From CAVUPF01 sp963743285 (lineage in GTDB: Bacteria; Actinomycetota; Thermoleophilia; Solirubrobacterales; 70-9), in contig CAVUPF010000002.1 in assembly GCA_963743285.1 (NCBI GenBank), positions 124,001-188,000 of the forward strand: a stretch of 64,000 nt of DNA, given 5' to 3'. The notes below the pieces were generated by a model. The model searched no databases. It was not told the origin of the DNA and worked only from the letters and a program-made list of their open reading frames with translations. The position numbers and the translations under genes are program-made. Of this stretch, positions 7,647 through 14,951 are shown one piece after another. The first letter of the stretch is position 1. Every line of letters starts with the position of its first letter.

Positions 7647-7652
7647 TACACT
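7647..7652 (+). promoter_or_regulatory. -10 box, leaderless promoter
   Basis: TACACT ends 6 bases before the ATG at 7659. Confidence 0.55.
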
Positions 7653-7658
7653 CGGCCG

Positions 7659-7889
7659 ATGAGCGAGGCACTCCAACTGACGATCGTCTACGAGCGGGAA
7701 CCCGACGGCGAATGGATCGTCGTCTCGATCCCCGAGGTCCCCGGCGTCCTCAGCCAGGGCAAAACCAAAGAGGAAGCGCGGGAGATGATCCTCGACGCCC
7801 TGGCCGGAATGCTCGAGCTCCGGGCCAGCGAGTACGAGCCCCACGGCGGGACGATCGAGCGCGAGTCGCTGGACATCGTCGCTGCGTGA
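7659..7889 (+). CDS. hicB: HicB-family antitoxin
   Basis: The 76-residue protein has the classical HicB pattern: a first strand LTIVYEREPDGEWIV, then SIPEVPGVLSQGKTKEEA and a helix (REMILDALAGMLEL). HicB neutralises the HicA mRNA interferase by a partial RNase-H-like fold. The ATG lies 6 bases after TACACT. Its stop overlaps the HicA start (GTGA). It lacks an obvious C-terminal DNA-binding domain, so autoregulation may need another protein or this may be the short HicB type. Confidence 0.9.
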   Translation: MSEALQLTIVYEREPDGEWIVVSIPEVPGVLSQGKTKEEAREMILDALAGMLELRASEYEPHGGTIERESLDIVAA

Positions 7890-8080
7890 AGCGCCGCGAC
7901 CTCGAGCGCCATCTGCGAAAGAACGGAGCGCAGCTGCTTCGCGAGGGCGGGAAGCACAGCTACTGGGGCTTTGACGAGGAGCACTCGACGTCGGTGCCGC
8001 GTCACCGTGAAGTCGGGTGGCACCTGGCACGCGAGATCTGCAAGCAGCTGGGGATTGCGGCGCCGGAGGGCGGGAAGTAG
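7886..8080 (+). CDS. hicA: HicA-family mRNA interferase toxin
   Basis: The 64 residues start at GTG: KRRDLERHLRKNGAQLLREG, then GGKHSYW with the catalytic histidine in the usual G-x-H context, and the closing VPRHREVGWHLAREICKQLGI. The dsRBD-like size and the order antitoxin-toxin (HicB first) are both known for hic loci. It probably cleaves mRNA when released. Confidence 0.9.
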   Translation: MKRRDLERHLRKNGAQLLREGGKHSYWGFDEEHSTSVPRHREVGWHLAREICKQLGIAAPEGGK

Positions 8081-8088
8081 CGAGAAGC

Positions 8089-8504
8089 CGGGTCATGCGC
8101 GGGCTCCGGGGGTAAGGGCGAGGGACGCGGTGCGGGCGGCGGTCGGCGGGGCGTTGGTGGCGGCGGGGTGGGCACCAAATTCAGTCGAGGTGGAGCAGCT
8201 GCGGGCGTGCCGCTCGGTGAGGCCGCCTGCCAGGGAGAGCGGGCGGACGTTGGTTGGAGAAGGTTGGGGAAGGTCGGGGGCGGGGAGACCCGAGAGGAGG
8301 CCGGTGAGTGGACGGGCGCCCGGGATACGCGTAAGCCGTGAAGGTGCTGACGAGTGCCCGGGGGCGCGAGTGGGGCCCACGAGTGCCCGGGGGCGCGAGT
8401 GGGGCCCAGAGGGGCGGCGGCGGTGAGGAAAGTTCCGGTCTGGGGAGCGAACCGGGGGTGCGCGGCGTCTTAGGGGAGTAGATGAACGCGACCGGAGTTG
8501 ATCC
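8089..8504. other. Intercassette repeat region with a 29-base tandem repeat
   Basis: No gene was seen. It includes a repeat head, the GTCGAGGTGGAGCA block (8178-8266), and two adjacent copies of a 29-base unit beginning ACGAGTGCCC at about 8349-8407. Confidence 0.6.
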
Positions 8505-8813
8505 GTGCCTGACGTAATTCGCGAGCTGGTGATCAGCGCGGCGGCGGCCGAGAAGCTGGGAGTCCGTGACATCTCCGACGGAGAGGCCGAACAGTTGACT
8601 GACAATCGCTATGTGATCGCGCCGAACAGAGGACGTCGCCGACGCAGCGCCCGCAAGATGCAAAATCGCCGGCTGCTGATCGGACGCACCAACGGAGGTC
8701 GGGCGCTGACTCTGGTGGTCGAACAGACCCTCGACCCCACCACCTGCCTGGTCGTCACTGGCTGGAACGCGAGCAAGCGTGAGCGTAAGATGCTGACGAA
8801 GAAAGGCGGCTGA
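8505..8813 (+). CDS. BrnT-like toxin
   Basis: The 102-residue basic protein starts at a GTG preceded by CCGGAG. A helical N-terminal half (IRELVISAAAAEKLGVRDIS) is followed by a basic patch (NRGRRRRSARKMQNRR) and strands LLIGRTNGGRALTLVVEQT and LVVTGWNASKRE. This resembles small RelE-superfamily toxins of BrnT or similar type. It is followed after three bases by a DPWTDPDPQP antitoxin, the toxin-first order known for BrnTA. The family is called by eye. Confidence 0.65.
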   Translation: MPDVIRELVISAAAAEKLGVRDISDGEAEQLTDNRYVIAPNRGRRRRSARKMQNRRLLIGRTNGGRALTLVVEQTLDPTTCLVVTGWNASKRERKMLTKKGG

Positions 8814-8816
8814 GTG

Positions 8817-9044
8817 ATGAGCAAGAATCCCTGGACAGACCCCGATCCCCAGCCCGGCGACTTCGACGCTGACCTCGCCGCGATGGACCCGCGCGACATC
8901 CAGGTGGTCGAGGCGGGCAACGGCGCCAAGGTGACGGCCCTGCCGGGCATGAGCGACGAGGACGCGAAGCGATTGGTGGAGCTTGCCGTGGAGCGCGGCA
9001 AAAGCGTCCGAGAGGTTCTCGCCGAACTGGTCCGCAACGCCTGA
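8817..9044 (+). CDS. DPWTDPDPQP-type antitoxin, copy 2
   Basis: The 75 residues are closely related to those at 11112, sharing IQVVEAGNGAKVTALPGM and the C-terminal GKSVREVLAELVRNA. The ATG at 8817 is preferred over the GTG at 8814 because all paralogs begin MSKDPW or MSKNPW. It directly follows a BrnT-like toxin and is the best evidence that this family are antitoxins. Confidence 0.75.
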   Translation: MSKNPWTDPDPQPGDFDADLAAMDPRDIQVVEAGNGAKVTALPGMSDEDAKRLVELAVERGKSVREVLAELVRNA

Positions 9045-9471
9045 GGTGGCGACGCGGGTCATGCGGGGGCTCCGTTCCGGGTAAGAGCCGGGGCGATGAC
9101 GGATGGGGCGCGGTCGGCGGTCGCTGGGGCGTTGGCGGTGGCCGGGTGGGCGCCAAATTCAGTCGAGGTGGAGCAGCCGCACGCCTGCCGCTCGGTAACG
9201 CCGCCTGCCAGGGAGGGCGGGCGGACGTCGGTTGGGGAAGACGGGGGAAGGCCGGGGGCGGGGAGGCCGGTGAGTGGACGGGCGCCCGGGATGCGCGTGA
9301 GCCGCGAAGGTGCCGGCGCGTGGACGGGGGCGGGAGTGGGGCTCGGAGGGGGGCGGGGGTGTGGTCGGCGGTCGGTGGCTGGAGGTCGATCCCCCCTCCC
9401 CTTCGTCGGAGCGTGTTAAGGCTCGGGGCGCGGGGGGGCGAATCGGGGGTGATGGGCGTCTTAAGGGTGTG
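9045..9471. other. Intercassette repeat region
   Basis: No gene was seen. It holds a full-length repeat (9055-9150), the GTCGAGGTGGAGCA block (9150-9240) and sequence similar to 8266-8345, then the start of the 1-kb duplication at 9363. Confidence 0.6.
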
Positions 9472-9846
9472 ATGACGTGGCCACCGAAGGTCGGCGACCC
9501 CCTCCCCTGCGCTGCGGAGGCCGTCGGCGACCGTCGCAAGCTCGCCACCTACTCGCTGGACAAGGCTCACGAGGACGGAGGACCCATGGCGAGAGGCTTC
9601 GAGCGCATCCTCGGGATCACGATCCGGGATATCGACTACCTCGAAGGCGCGATCCAGACGGGGATCCTGACAGTGGCGGTTAGTGGGGTGCGCGACAACC
9701 TGCCCTGGGGCATCAACTGTGCAGTGGTGGTTCCGGTGCGCGGACGCGGTGAAAAGAGCGGGCGCATCGCTGATGTGAGGACGGCCTGGTTGCTGGCTGG
9801 CGCAGGGGCACCGCCGTGTCTTGTAACCGCCTTTCCAAGATCCTAG
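9472..9846 (+). CDS. DUF6883-like protein, duplicate
   Basis: The same 124-residue protein as at 2082, with a few substitutions: GDRRKL for GARRKL, DKAHEDGGPMARG for DTAHEDGGPKARG. All later residues are unchanged. The substitutions are at protein-changing positions, which may mean relaxed selection on one copy. Confidence 0.7.
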   Translation: MTWPPKVGDPLPCAAEAVGDRRKLATYSLDKAHEDGGPMARGFERILGITIRDIDYLEGAIQTGILTVAVSGVRDNLPWGINCAVVVPVRGRGEKSGRIADVRTAWLLAGAGAPPCLVTAFPRS

Positions 9847-9858
9847 ACTGGAGGAACC

Positions 9859-10086
9859 ATGACCACCGTCAAGCACGCAATCGGTGAAGTCGACTTCGTC
9901 GCCTTCGTTGAGGCGATCAACAAGGTGGAGGGGGTCGGCAGGTGGCCGGCCGGCACCACCGGGACCGTCGTCCATGACTTCGGCGATCACAAGATGGTCG
10001 AGATCTCCAACGATCGAGGCGAAACCCTGGACCTCCCCGTCGTCGCAGTCGAGAAGCTCGAGCTGGTCTCCAAGCACAGCGACTAG
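9859..10086 (+). CDS. DUF4926-like small protein, duplicate
   Basis: Identical in sequence to the 75-residue protein at 2469, with the same leader. It sits 12 bases after DUF6883 and 18 bases before the antitoxin-like gene. Confidence 0.7.
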   Translation: MTTVKHAIGEVDFVAFVEAINKVEGVGRWPAGTTGTVVHDFGDHKMVEISNDRGETLDLPVVAVEKLELVSKHSD

Positions 10087-10104
10087 AGCGCAAGGGGCTG
10101 AACC

Positions 10105-10332
10105 ATGAGCAAGGACCCCTGGACAGACCCCGATCCCCAGCCTGAGGACTTCGACGCCGAGGTCGAGGCGATGGACCCGCGCGAGATCGTGTTCCAGAAA
10201 GGCAACCCCGACGCCGACGTGATCGTCCTGCCCGGCCTCAACGACGAGGACACCAAGCGCTTGGTCGAGCTGGCTGTCGAGCGCGGCAAAAGCGTCCGCG
10301 AGGTCCTCGCCGAACTGGTCCGCAACGCCTGA
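10105..10332 (+). CDS. DPWTDPDPQP-type antitoxin-like protein, copy 3
   Basis: Identical to the protein at 2715. Its leader GGGGCTGAACC resembles the GTGCTGAACC junction after the MazF-like gene at 11108. That suggests this gene was joined to DUF4926 by recombination within the shared leader. Confidence 0.65.
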   Translation: MSKDPWTDPDPQPEDFDAEVEAMDPREIVFQKGNPDADVIVLPGLNDEDTKRLVELAVERGKSVREVLAELVRNA

Positions 10333-10341
10333 GGAGACGGC

Positions 10342-10450
10342 GCGGGTCATGCGCGGGCTCCGTTCGCGGTGTGGGTCGGGGCGGTGACGGATGGGGCGCG
10401 GTCGGTGGTCGCTGGGGCGCTGGCGGTGGTCGGCTGGGCGCCAAAAGAAG
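10342..10450. repeat. Long intercassette repeat
   Basis: Full-length copy before MazEF pair 2, followed by a further shared block (GTGTCGCGGAAAGTCTCGAT) also present near 11467 and, as a close variant, near 12261. Confidence 0.65.
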
Positions 10451-10583
10451 CAGTGGGTGTGTCTGCGTGGGCCGGGCTCGGTGGGGTGTCGCGGAAAGTC
10501 TCGATCTGGGGGAGCGAATCGGGGGTGGGTTCCGTCTTAGGTGTGTGATGGCCTCGTCCCGAAATCCCCAAAGAGGTGGGCGC

Positions 10584-10589
10584 TACCCT
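10584..10589 (+). promoter_or_regulatory. -10 box, leaderless promoter
   Basis: TACCCT ends 7 bases before the GTG at 10597. Confidence 0.55.
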
Positions 10590-10596
10590 TTGGGGG

Positions 10597-10803
10597 GTGA
10601 CCGCGAAGGAGCAACTGCTAGAGCGAGCGCCGGAGCTGACCGAAGCCCAAGCGGAGGCCGTGCTGCGCGTGCTCAAAGCGCAAGATGAGCTGGAGACGTA
10701 CTTCGAGTCGGAGGCGAAGCTCTCCGAGGAGGAGATAGCGGCGCAAGAGGATCGCTGGGCCGAAGCCAACGCTCGCGAGGCGATCCGCGAAGAGCCTTGG
10801 TAG
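10597..10803 (+). CDS. Antitoxin of MazEF pair 2
   Basis: A 68-residue acidic helical protein (TAKEQLLERAPELTEAQAEA start, REAIREEPW end). The GTG is selected by the -10 box 7 bases upstream. It overlaps the toxin reading frame by 7 bases. No DNA-binding motif is evident, so the antitoxin call is by position. Confidence 0.6.
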   Translation: MTAKEQLLERAPELTEAQAEAVLRVLKAQDELETYFESEAKLSEEEIAAQEDRWAEANAREAIREEPW

Positions 10804-11108
10804 CGCGGGGCGGGGTCTACTGGCTGGAGCTGGAGGTCGAGGGCCGACGCCCGGCCTGCGTGCTGACCCGGGACGAGGCGATCCCCGGACTGCGAAACGT
10901 GGTGGTCGCGCTGATCACCGGGAGAGTGCGGGGGTTGAGAAGCGAGGTGCTGCTCGGCCCCGAAGACGGGGTGCCGCGGGAATGCGCGATCAGCCTCGAC
11001 AACCTGAGGACGGTTCCGAAGGCGCAGCTGGTTGAGGCGATCACGGAGCTGGGGACAGCGCGAATCGACGAGCTGTGCCGAGCGCTGGCCGCGGCCAGCG
11101 GGTGCTGA
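10797..11108 (+). CDS. MazF/PemK-family toxin 2
   Basis: 103 residues from a TTG inside the antitoxin gene. Features shared with toxin 1: RGGVYWLELE, RRPACVLTRDEAIPGL, RSEVLLGPEDGVPRECAISLDN, and the ending IDELCRALAAASGC. The conserved arginine-proline before strand 2 is kept. It is presumed to be an mRNA-cleaving toxin. An antitoxin of the DPWTDPDPQP family follows three bases later, giving a three-gene operon. Confidence 0.8.
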   Translation: MVARGGVYWLELEVEGRRPACVLTRDEAIPGLRNVVVALITGRVRGLRSEVLLGPEDGVPRECAISLDNLRTVPKAQLVEAITELGTARIDELCRALAAASGC

Positions 11109-11111
11109 ACC

Positions 11112-11339
11112 ATGAGCAAGGATCCCTGGACAGACCCCGACCCCCAGCCCGGTGACTTCGACGCCGAGATCGACGCGATGGACCCGCGCGACATCCAGGT
11201 GGTCGAGGCGGGCAACGGCGCCAAGGTGACGGCCCTGCCGGGCATGAGCAACAAGGACGCGAAGCGATTGGTGGAGCTTGCCGTGGAGCGCGGCAAAAGC
11301 GTCCGAGAGGTCCTTGCCGAACTGGTCCGCAACGCCTGA
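11112..11339 (+). CDS. DPWTDPDPQP-type antitoxin-like protein, copy 4
   Basis: 75 residues, near-identical in the second half to copy 2 (8817). Spacing of three bases from the MazF-like stop suggests translational coupling. Since that MazF already has an upstream antitoxin, this gene is either a second antitoxin or an orphan brought in by recombination. Confidence 0.65.
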   Translation: MSKDPWTDPDPQPGDFDAEIDAMDPRDIQVVEAGNGAKVTALPGMSNKDAKRLVELAVERGKSVREVLAELVRNA

Positions 11340-11364
11340 GGGGACGGCGCGGGTCATGCGCGGG

Positions 11365-11402
11365 CTCCGGGTAAGGGACGGATGAGCGGCCTTAGCCCGG
11401 AG
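11365..11402. repeat. Intercassette hairpin, strong copy
   Basis: Arms CTCCGGGTAAGG (11365-11376) and CCTTAGCCCGGAG (11390-11402) pair over 12 bases with one bulged base. It lies within a shortened repeat head. Confidence 0.6.
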
Positions 11403-11564
11403 GGCGGTGGTCGGCTGGGCGCCAAAAAGAGCAGCGGGTGTGCCTGCGTGGGCCGGGCTCGGTGGGGTGTCGCGGAAAGTCTCAATCTGGGGGAGCGAAT
11501 CGGGGGTGCGCTTCGTCTTAAGGGAGTAGGTGAACGCAACCGGAGGACATTCAGCCGCTGGCGC

Positions 11565-11570
11565 TAGCCT
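11565..11570 (+). promoter_or_regulatory. -10 box, leaderless promoter
   Basis: TAGCCT ends 7 bases before the GTG at 11578. Confidence 0.55.
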
Positions 11571-11577
11571 TCCTGGG

Positions 11578-11802
11578 GTGACGCTTCGCGAGAAAGTGGA
11601 GAGGCTGCTCGACCGGCTCTCGGAGCCTGAACTCGAGGCGGAGTACGAGCGGCTGCAGCGGGTCGTCGCGAGGGATCGGCATGTCGATGAGTGGGGCGAT
11701 TTGGACACGTTCAGCGCGCGCGCATCACTCGGCGTGCTCCGCCACATGACCGAAGAGGAAGAAGAGGCCGGCCTGTCCTGGGAGGAGTTTCGGCCGAAGT
11801 GA
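11578..11802 (+). CDS. Antitoxin of MazEF pair 3
   Basis: A 74-residue acidic protein: LREKVERLLDRLSEPELEAE helix, DEWGDLDTFSARAS motif shared with the antitoxin at 3389, and an acidic tail EEEEAGLSWEEF. GTG start after a -10 box; stop overlaps the toxin GTG (GTGA). Confidence 0.7.
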   Translation: MTLREKVERLLDRLSEPELEAEYERLQRVVARDRHVDEWGDLDTFSARASLGVLRHMTEEEEEAGLSWEEFRPK

Positions 11803-12110
11803 GGCGCGGCGAGGTCTGGTGGCACGAGCCGCCCAAAGAAAAGGCCCGGCCCGTTGTAATCCTCAGCCGCGAGCTCGTCGTCAACGACGTCTACGACGTA
11901 GTCGTCATGCCTGTGAGCAGAACACCGCACCACTGGCTGACCGAGGTCGAGATCGGAAAGGTCGACGGAATGCCGACGACGTCCTTCCTGGTCGCCGAGA
12001 ACACTCTCTCGGCGGAAAAGGTCTTTTTGACCGAGCTGATGACTGAGCTCGGAGCGGAGCGGATGCACGAGGTGTGTCAGGCGCTCACTGCTACCACCAG
12101 CTGCGCCTGA
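11799..12110 (+). CDS. MazF/PemK-family toxin 3
   Basis: 103 residues: RRGEVWWHEPPKEKARPVVI at the start, LTEVEIGKVDGMPTTSFLVA in the core and AERMHEVCQALTATTSC at the end. The RGEVWW and arginine-proline signature is intact. It diverges from toxins 1 and 2 through the middle, so the three probably differ in cleavage specificity or partner choice. Confidence 0.85.
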   Translation: MRRGEVWWHEPPKEKARPVVILSRELVVNDVYDVVVMPVSRTPHHWLTEVEIGKVDGMPTTSFLVAENTLSAEKVFLTELMTELGAERMHEVCQALTATTSCA

Positions 12111-12117
12111 GGAGACG

Positions 12118-12225
12118 GCGCGGGTCATGCGGGGGCTCCGTTCCCGGTGTGGGTGGGGCGAGGACGGGGAAGGCGCGTTCGGCGGTCGCTGGGGCGTTAG
12201 CGGTGGCCGGGTGGGCGCCAAAAAA
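12118..12225. repeat. Long intercassette repeat
   Basis: Head through GGGCGTTAGCGGTGGCCGGG to GGGCGCCAAAAAA, preceding the VapBC-like cassette. Confidence 0.65.
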
Positions 12226-12360
12226 GGTGGTGGGTGTGTCGGCGTGGGCCGGACTCGGAGGGGTGTCGCGGAAAGTCCCGATCCGGGGGGGCGAATCGGG
12301 GGGTGGGTTCGCCTTAGGGGTGTGATGGCTCTCGATCGCGGAATCGCTGAAGGTGGTCGC

Positions 12361-12366
12361 TACCCT
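12361..12366 (+). promoter_or_regulatory. -10 box, leaderless promoter
   Basis: TACCCT ends 6 bases before the ATG at 12373. Confidence 0.55.
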
Positions 12367-12372
12367 GTGGTC

Positions 12373-12573
12373 ATGGCTCACGCGACCAAAGTCACCGATG
12401 CCGATATCGAGAAGCGCCTCGCTGCGATCGAGTGGGCTCGAGGCAGCCTCGCTCACCTGACCCCGCCAGGGGTGAGCCTGGTCGACGAGGTGATCGCCGA
12501 CCACCGCGCCGAAGCCCGGGCCGAAGACCGCGAGGCCGAGGAAGAAGCGCAGCGGCTCCGTGGCAAGCGCTGA
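12373..12573 (+). CDS. VapB-like antitoxin, pair 1
   Basis: A 66-residue helical acidic protein (VTDADIEKRLAAIEWARG, then a charged tail of Glu/Ala/Arg). ATG chosen from the -10 box 6 bases upstream. It overlaps the PIN gene by 14 bases, consistent with translational coupling. Family is inferred from the partner. Confidence 0.6.
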   Translation: MAHATKVTDADIEKRLAAIEWARGSLAHLTPPGVSLVDEVIADHRAEARAEDREAEEEAQRLRGKR

Positions 12574-12982
12574 GTCCGAAACGCCGACGTCCGTCCTGGA
12601 CACGTCGGCGTTAATGGCGTTGCTGTTGGACGAGGAGGGTAAGACAGTCGTGGCTGCAGCTCTCGCCGGCCGATCGGCGATCAGCATCGTCAACTGGGCC
12701 GAGGTGCTGTCAAAGGCCGCGGAGCGTGGTGGGGATCCGGTTGCCGTAGAGACCGAATACCGGGAGCGAGGATTCGTCGGCGAGGCGCTGTGGATCGAAC
12801 CGCTGACCGAGGCCGACTGCATCGAGGTGGCCCGCCTGCGACCAGTGACCGAAGCACAGGGACTGTCGCTAGCGGACCGAGCCTGCTTGGCGCTGGCTGG
12901 CCGGCTCGGTGTGCCGGCCTTGACGTCGGATGGCGCCTTCTCCGATGCCGACCTCGAGACCGAGGTGGTCTTGATCCGCTGA
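12560..12982 (+). CDS. VapC-like PIN-domain ribonuclease toxin 1
   Basis: 140 residues with a canonical VapC outline: SVLDTSALMALLLDEEG (first acidic residue), the glutamate in SIVNWAEVLSKAAERGG, then GLSLADRACLALAGRLGVPALTSD with the two late aspartates. PIN toxins of this type need Mg or Mn and cut structured RNA. The overlap with the antitoxin and the intact acidic residues suggest a functional pair. Confidence 0.9.
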   Translation: MASAESETPTSVLDTSALMALLLDEEGKTVVAAALAGRSAISIVNWAEVLSKAAERGGDPVAVETEYRERGFVGEALWIEPLTEADCIEVARLRPVTEAQGLSLADRACLALAGRLGVPALTSDGAFSDADLETEVVLIR

Positions 12983-13749
12983 GGCACACGGGTCATGCGG
13001 GGGCTCCGTTCCCGGTGTGGGTCGGGGCGATGACGGAGAGGGCGCGGTCGGCGGTCGCTGGGGCGTTGGAGGTGGTCGGGTGGGCGCCAAAAAAGGCTGG
13101 GCCGGAGCAGCTACCGATGCGGGGCCTGCCGGGGTGATGGAGGTCGTGGGGGTGGTTGGCGGGCATGGCGGGCTCTGCGGCCTGCCCGTCCCCCTGCTTA
13201 AACCCGCGCGGGCGGGCGGAGTCGCGGGTGGTGGGGGCACTGCGGGTGGAGGATGGCGCGAAGCGAACGAACGGGGAAGCAGATGCGAGCGACCCGAGCC
13301 CGGGGCTGGGAAGGCTCCCGAGGCTCGTTGGGCCGCTCGCACTGCCGTAGGGTCGGCGCCGTCCGCCAGGGAGGACGATCGGGCGCCGTTGACGTCGTCG
13401 GAGAGATAGCGCGACGGACGCCGGTTGCACAGGGTCACCGATGGCCAACTCCCGGGTGGGACTAGCAAGGCCCGGGAAGATTTGAGGGCCGGCGGCGCTG
13501 TGCGTGACCCCTCGAGCGCCAGAGATAACGTCGAGGGATCGCGGTTCTCGCGGGCCAGGGAGAACGGCGAGAGCCATCTGGGGGAGCCCGGCTGCCTCGG
13601 GGGCGCGGGCTCGGAAGGTGTGGGTGGGGGCGAGCCGGAGCTCAGAGGGGGCGGCGGACTCAGGTGGCGAGGCGGGGGAAGACAGCGGCGGGCGGGCGGC
13701 GCTGGTCGAGGCGATGGCCCGGTGCTGCGGAAGCGACCCTCGCTCGTGG
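12983..13749. other. Non-coding stretch before VapBC-like pair 2
   Basis: Contains a repeat head and long repeat (12989-13098) and the second copy of the 0.57-kb block. Nothing else was recognised; minus-strand frames are open throughout but appear to be composition artefacts. Confidence 0.65.
13065..13650. repeat. 0.57-kb non-coding duplication, copy 2
   Basis: Aligns with 5219-5789, including shared islands such as CTGCTTAAACCCGCGCGG and AGCGCCAGAGATAACGTCG. Confidence 0.75.
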
Positions 13750-13755
13750 TAGCAT
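13750..13755 (+). promoter_or_regulatory. -10 box, leaderless promoter
   Basis: TAGCAT ends 8 bases before the ATG at 13764. Confidence 0.5.
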
Positions 13756-13763
13756 CGTGAATC

Positions 13764-13991
13764 ATGAATCGTCGAACCACGCTCAGCGCCGATACCGAGG
13801 CGCTTGCGACGCTCGAGGGCGAGGCGCGTAGGCGCGGGGCCAGTCTCAGCGCCGTGCTCGCCGAAGCGGTCGAGGAGAAGGCCGTCGCGATCAGGCGAGC
13901 GCATCGTCCTCGCCTTGGGCTTGGGCGCTCCAGCGACGGAGATTCCGCGGCGAAGAGCGCCACTCAGCCGGTCGCTCGCTCGCCTAAGTAG
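13764..13991 (+). CDS. VapB-like antitoxin, pair 2
   Basis: 75 residues: RRTTLSADTEALATLEGEAR and GASLSAVLAEAVEEKA form a ribbon-helix-helix-like strand-helix-helix. The tail is basic and serine-rich rather than acidic, unlike the other antitoxins here, and could reflect a frameshifted end. The stop is 12 bases before the PIN gene. Confidence 0.65.
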   Translation: MNRRTTLSADTEALATLEGEARRRGASLSAVLAEAVEEKAVAIRRAHRPRLGLGRSSDGDSAAKSATQPVARSPK

Positions 13992-14003
13992 GTGAGCGCC
14001 TAG

Positions 14004-14420
14004 ATGGCGCTGATCCTGGACACCAGCGTCCTTCTGGCGGCAATCGACGCCGCCGATCCCGACCACGGGCCGTGCGCGAACCTGATCGCCGACTCGCGCG
14101 AGAACCTGATCGTCCCGACGCTCGTCCTCGGCGAGCTGGACTACTGGTGCGACGAGCGGCTCACGCTCGATGTCTGGCTGGCGTTCTTGAAGGACGTGCT
14201 CGACGGCGCCTACGGCGTGAAGGAGCCTACGCATGACGACCTGGCGCGCTCGCACGAGCTTCAGCGGACCTACGCCGACCTGAAGGTGGGGGTCGTCGAC
14301 GGCACCATCCTGGCGCTGGTGGAGCGGCTGGGCGAGCCAAAGCTCGCGACTCTTGACCATCGACACTTCGCCACGATGCGGCCACGGCACGTGGAAGCGC
14401 TGGAGCTGCTGCCGGGCTGA
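14004..14420 (+). CDS. VapC-like PIN-domain ribonuclease toxin 2
   Basis: 138 residues with ALILDTSVLLAAIDAADPDH (first acidic residue), E in LVLGELDYWCDERL, D in VGVVDGTILALVERLG and LATLDHRHFATMRP. All four PIN acidic positions look present. The last recognisable coding cassette of the array. Confidence 0.9.
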   Translation: MALILDTSVLLAAIDAADPDHGPCANLIADSRENLIVPTLVLGELDYWCDERLTLDVWLAFLKDVLDGAYGVKEPTHDDLARSHELQRTYADLKVGVVDGTILALVERLGEPKLATLDHRHFATMRPRHVEALELLPG

Positions 14421-14595
14421 GGGGGCGCGGGGGGTCATGCGAGGGCTCCGGCCGGTGTGGTGGTCCCCTTGGTGGTTCCGGTGGTTCGAGCGTTAACTGC
14501 AACTGATGCAACCAGAGCGGGGAGGGACGAGGCGTGGGTGGTGGTCCCTGTGGCGGAGACGGTGGACGAGGGGTTAACTGCAAAAGCGGCAACCA

Positions 14596-14628
14596 GGTCG
14601 GCAGGGCGAACTGCGTCGCCTGCCGACC
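14596..14628. repeat. Covarying hairpin element, copy 3
   Basis: Perfect ten-base arms GGTCGGCAGG (14596-14605) and CCTGCCGACC (14619-14628). Two stem positions differ from copies 1-2 with compensating changes on the other arm. Confidence 0.7.
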
Positions 14629-14951
14629 AAGAAGGATTGTGGGACGGGACTCGACCAAACGATGTCGGTCGAGCGGACGGGCGCGGAGGCTGGACCGCGT
14701 AAGCCGCGAAGGCATTGGCGAGTGCCCGGGAGCGAGGGCAAGGCTCGGAGGGCATGACGGCGAGGGTTCGGGCCGGGCCGGCGGTCCCTGGGGCGTCAGG
14801 GGTACTCGGCGTGGCGCTCGCGGTCGATGGCAAGGCACCAAACGAGGAGATGGAACAGACGCGGGCACCTACGCGCTGCTGGGTGGACACAGTCGGCCAG
14901 GGAGTGCGAGCGGATTCCGGTCGAGAAACTGGAAGGCGAGCGGGTCGCCTG

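Larger units (their letters stand above)
9363..10363. repeat. 1-kb direct duplication, copy B
   Basis: It matches 1973-2973 at offset 7390. Visible mismatches cluster in the first 240 bases; from about 9600 to the repeat head the copies look identical. Confidence 0.9.

Noticed and set aside
8349..8407. CRISPR array
   Set aside because: Only two directly adjacent copies with no spacers; no cas genes in the window.
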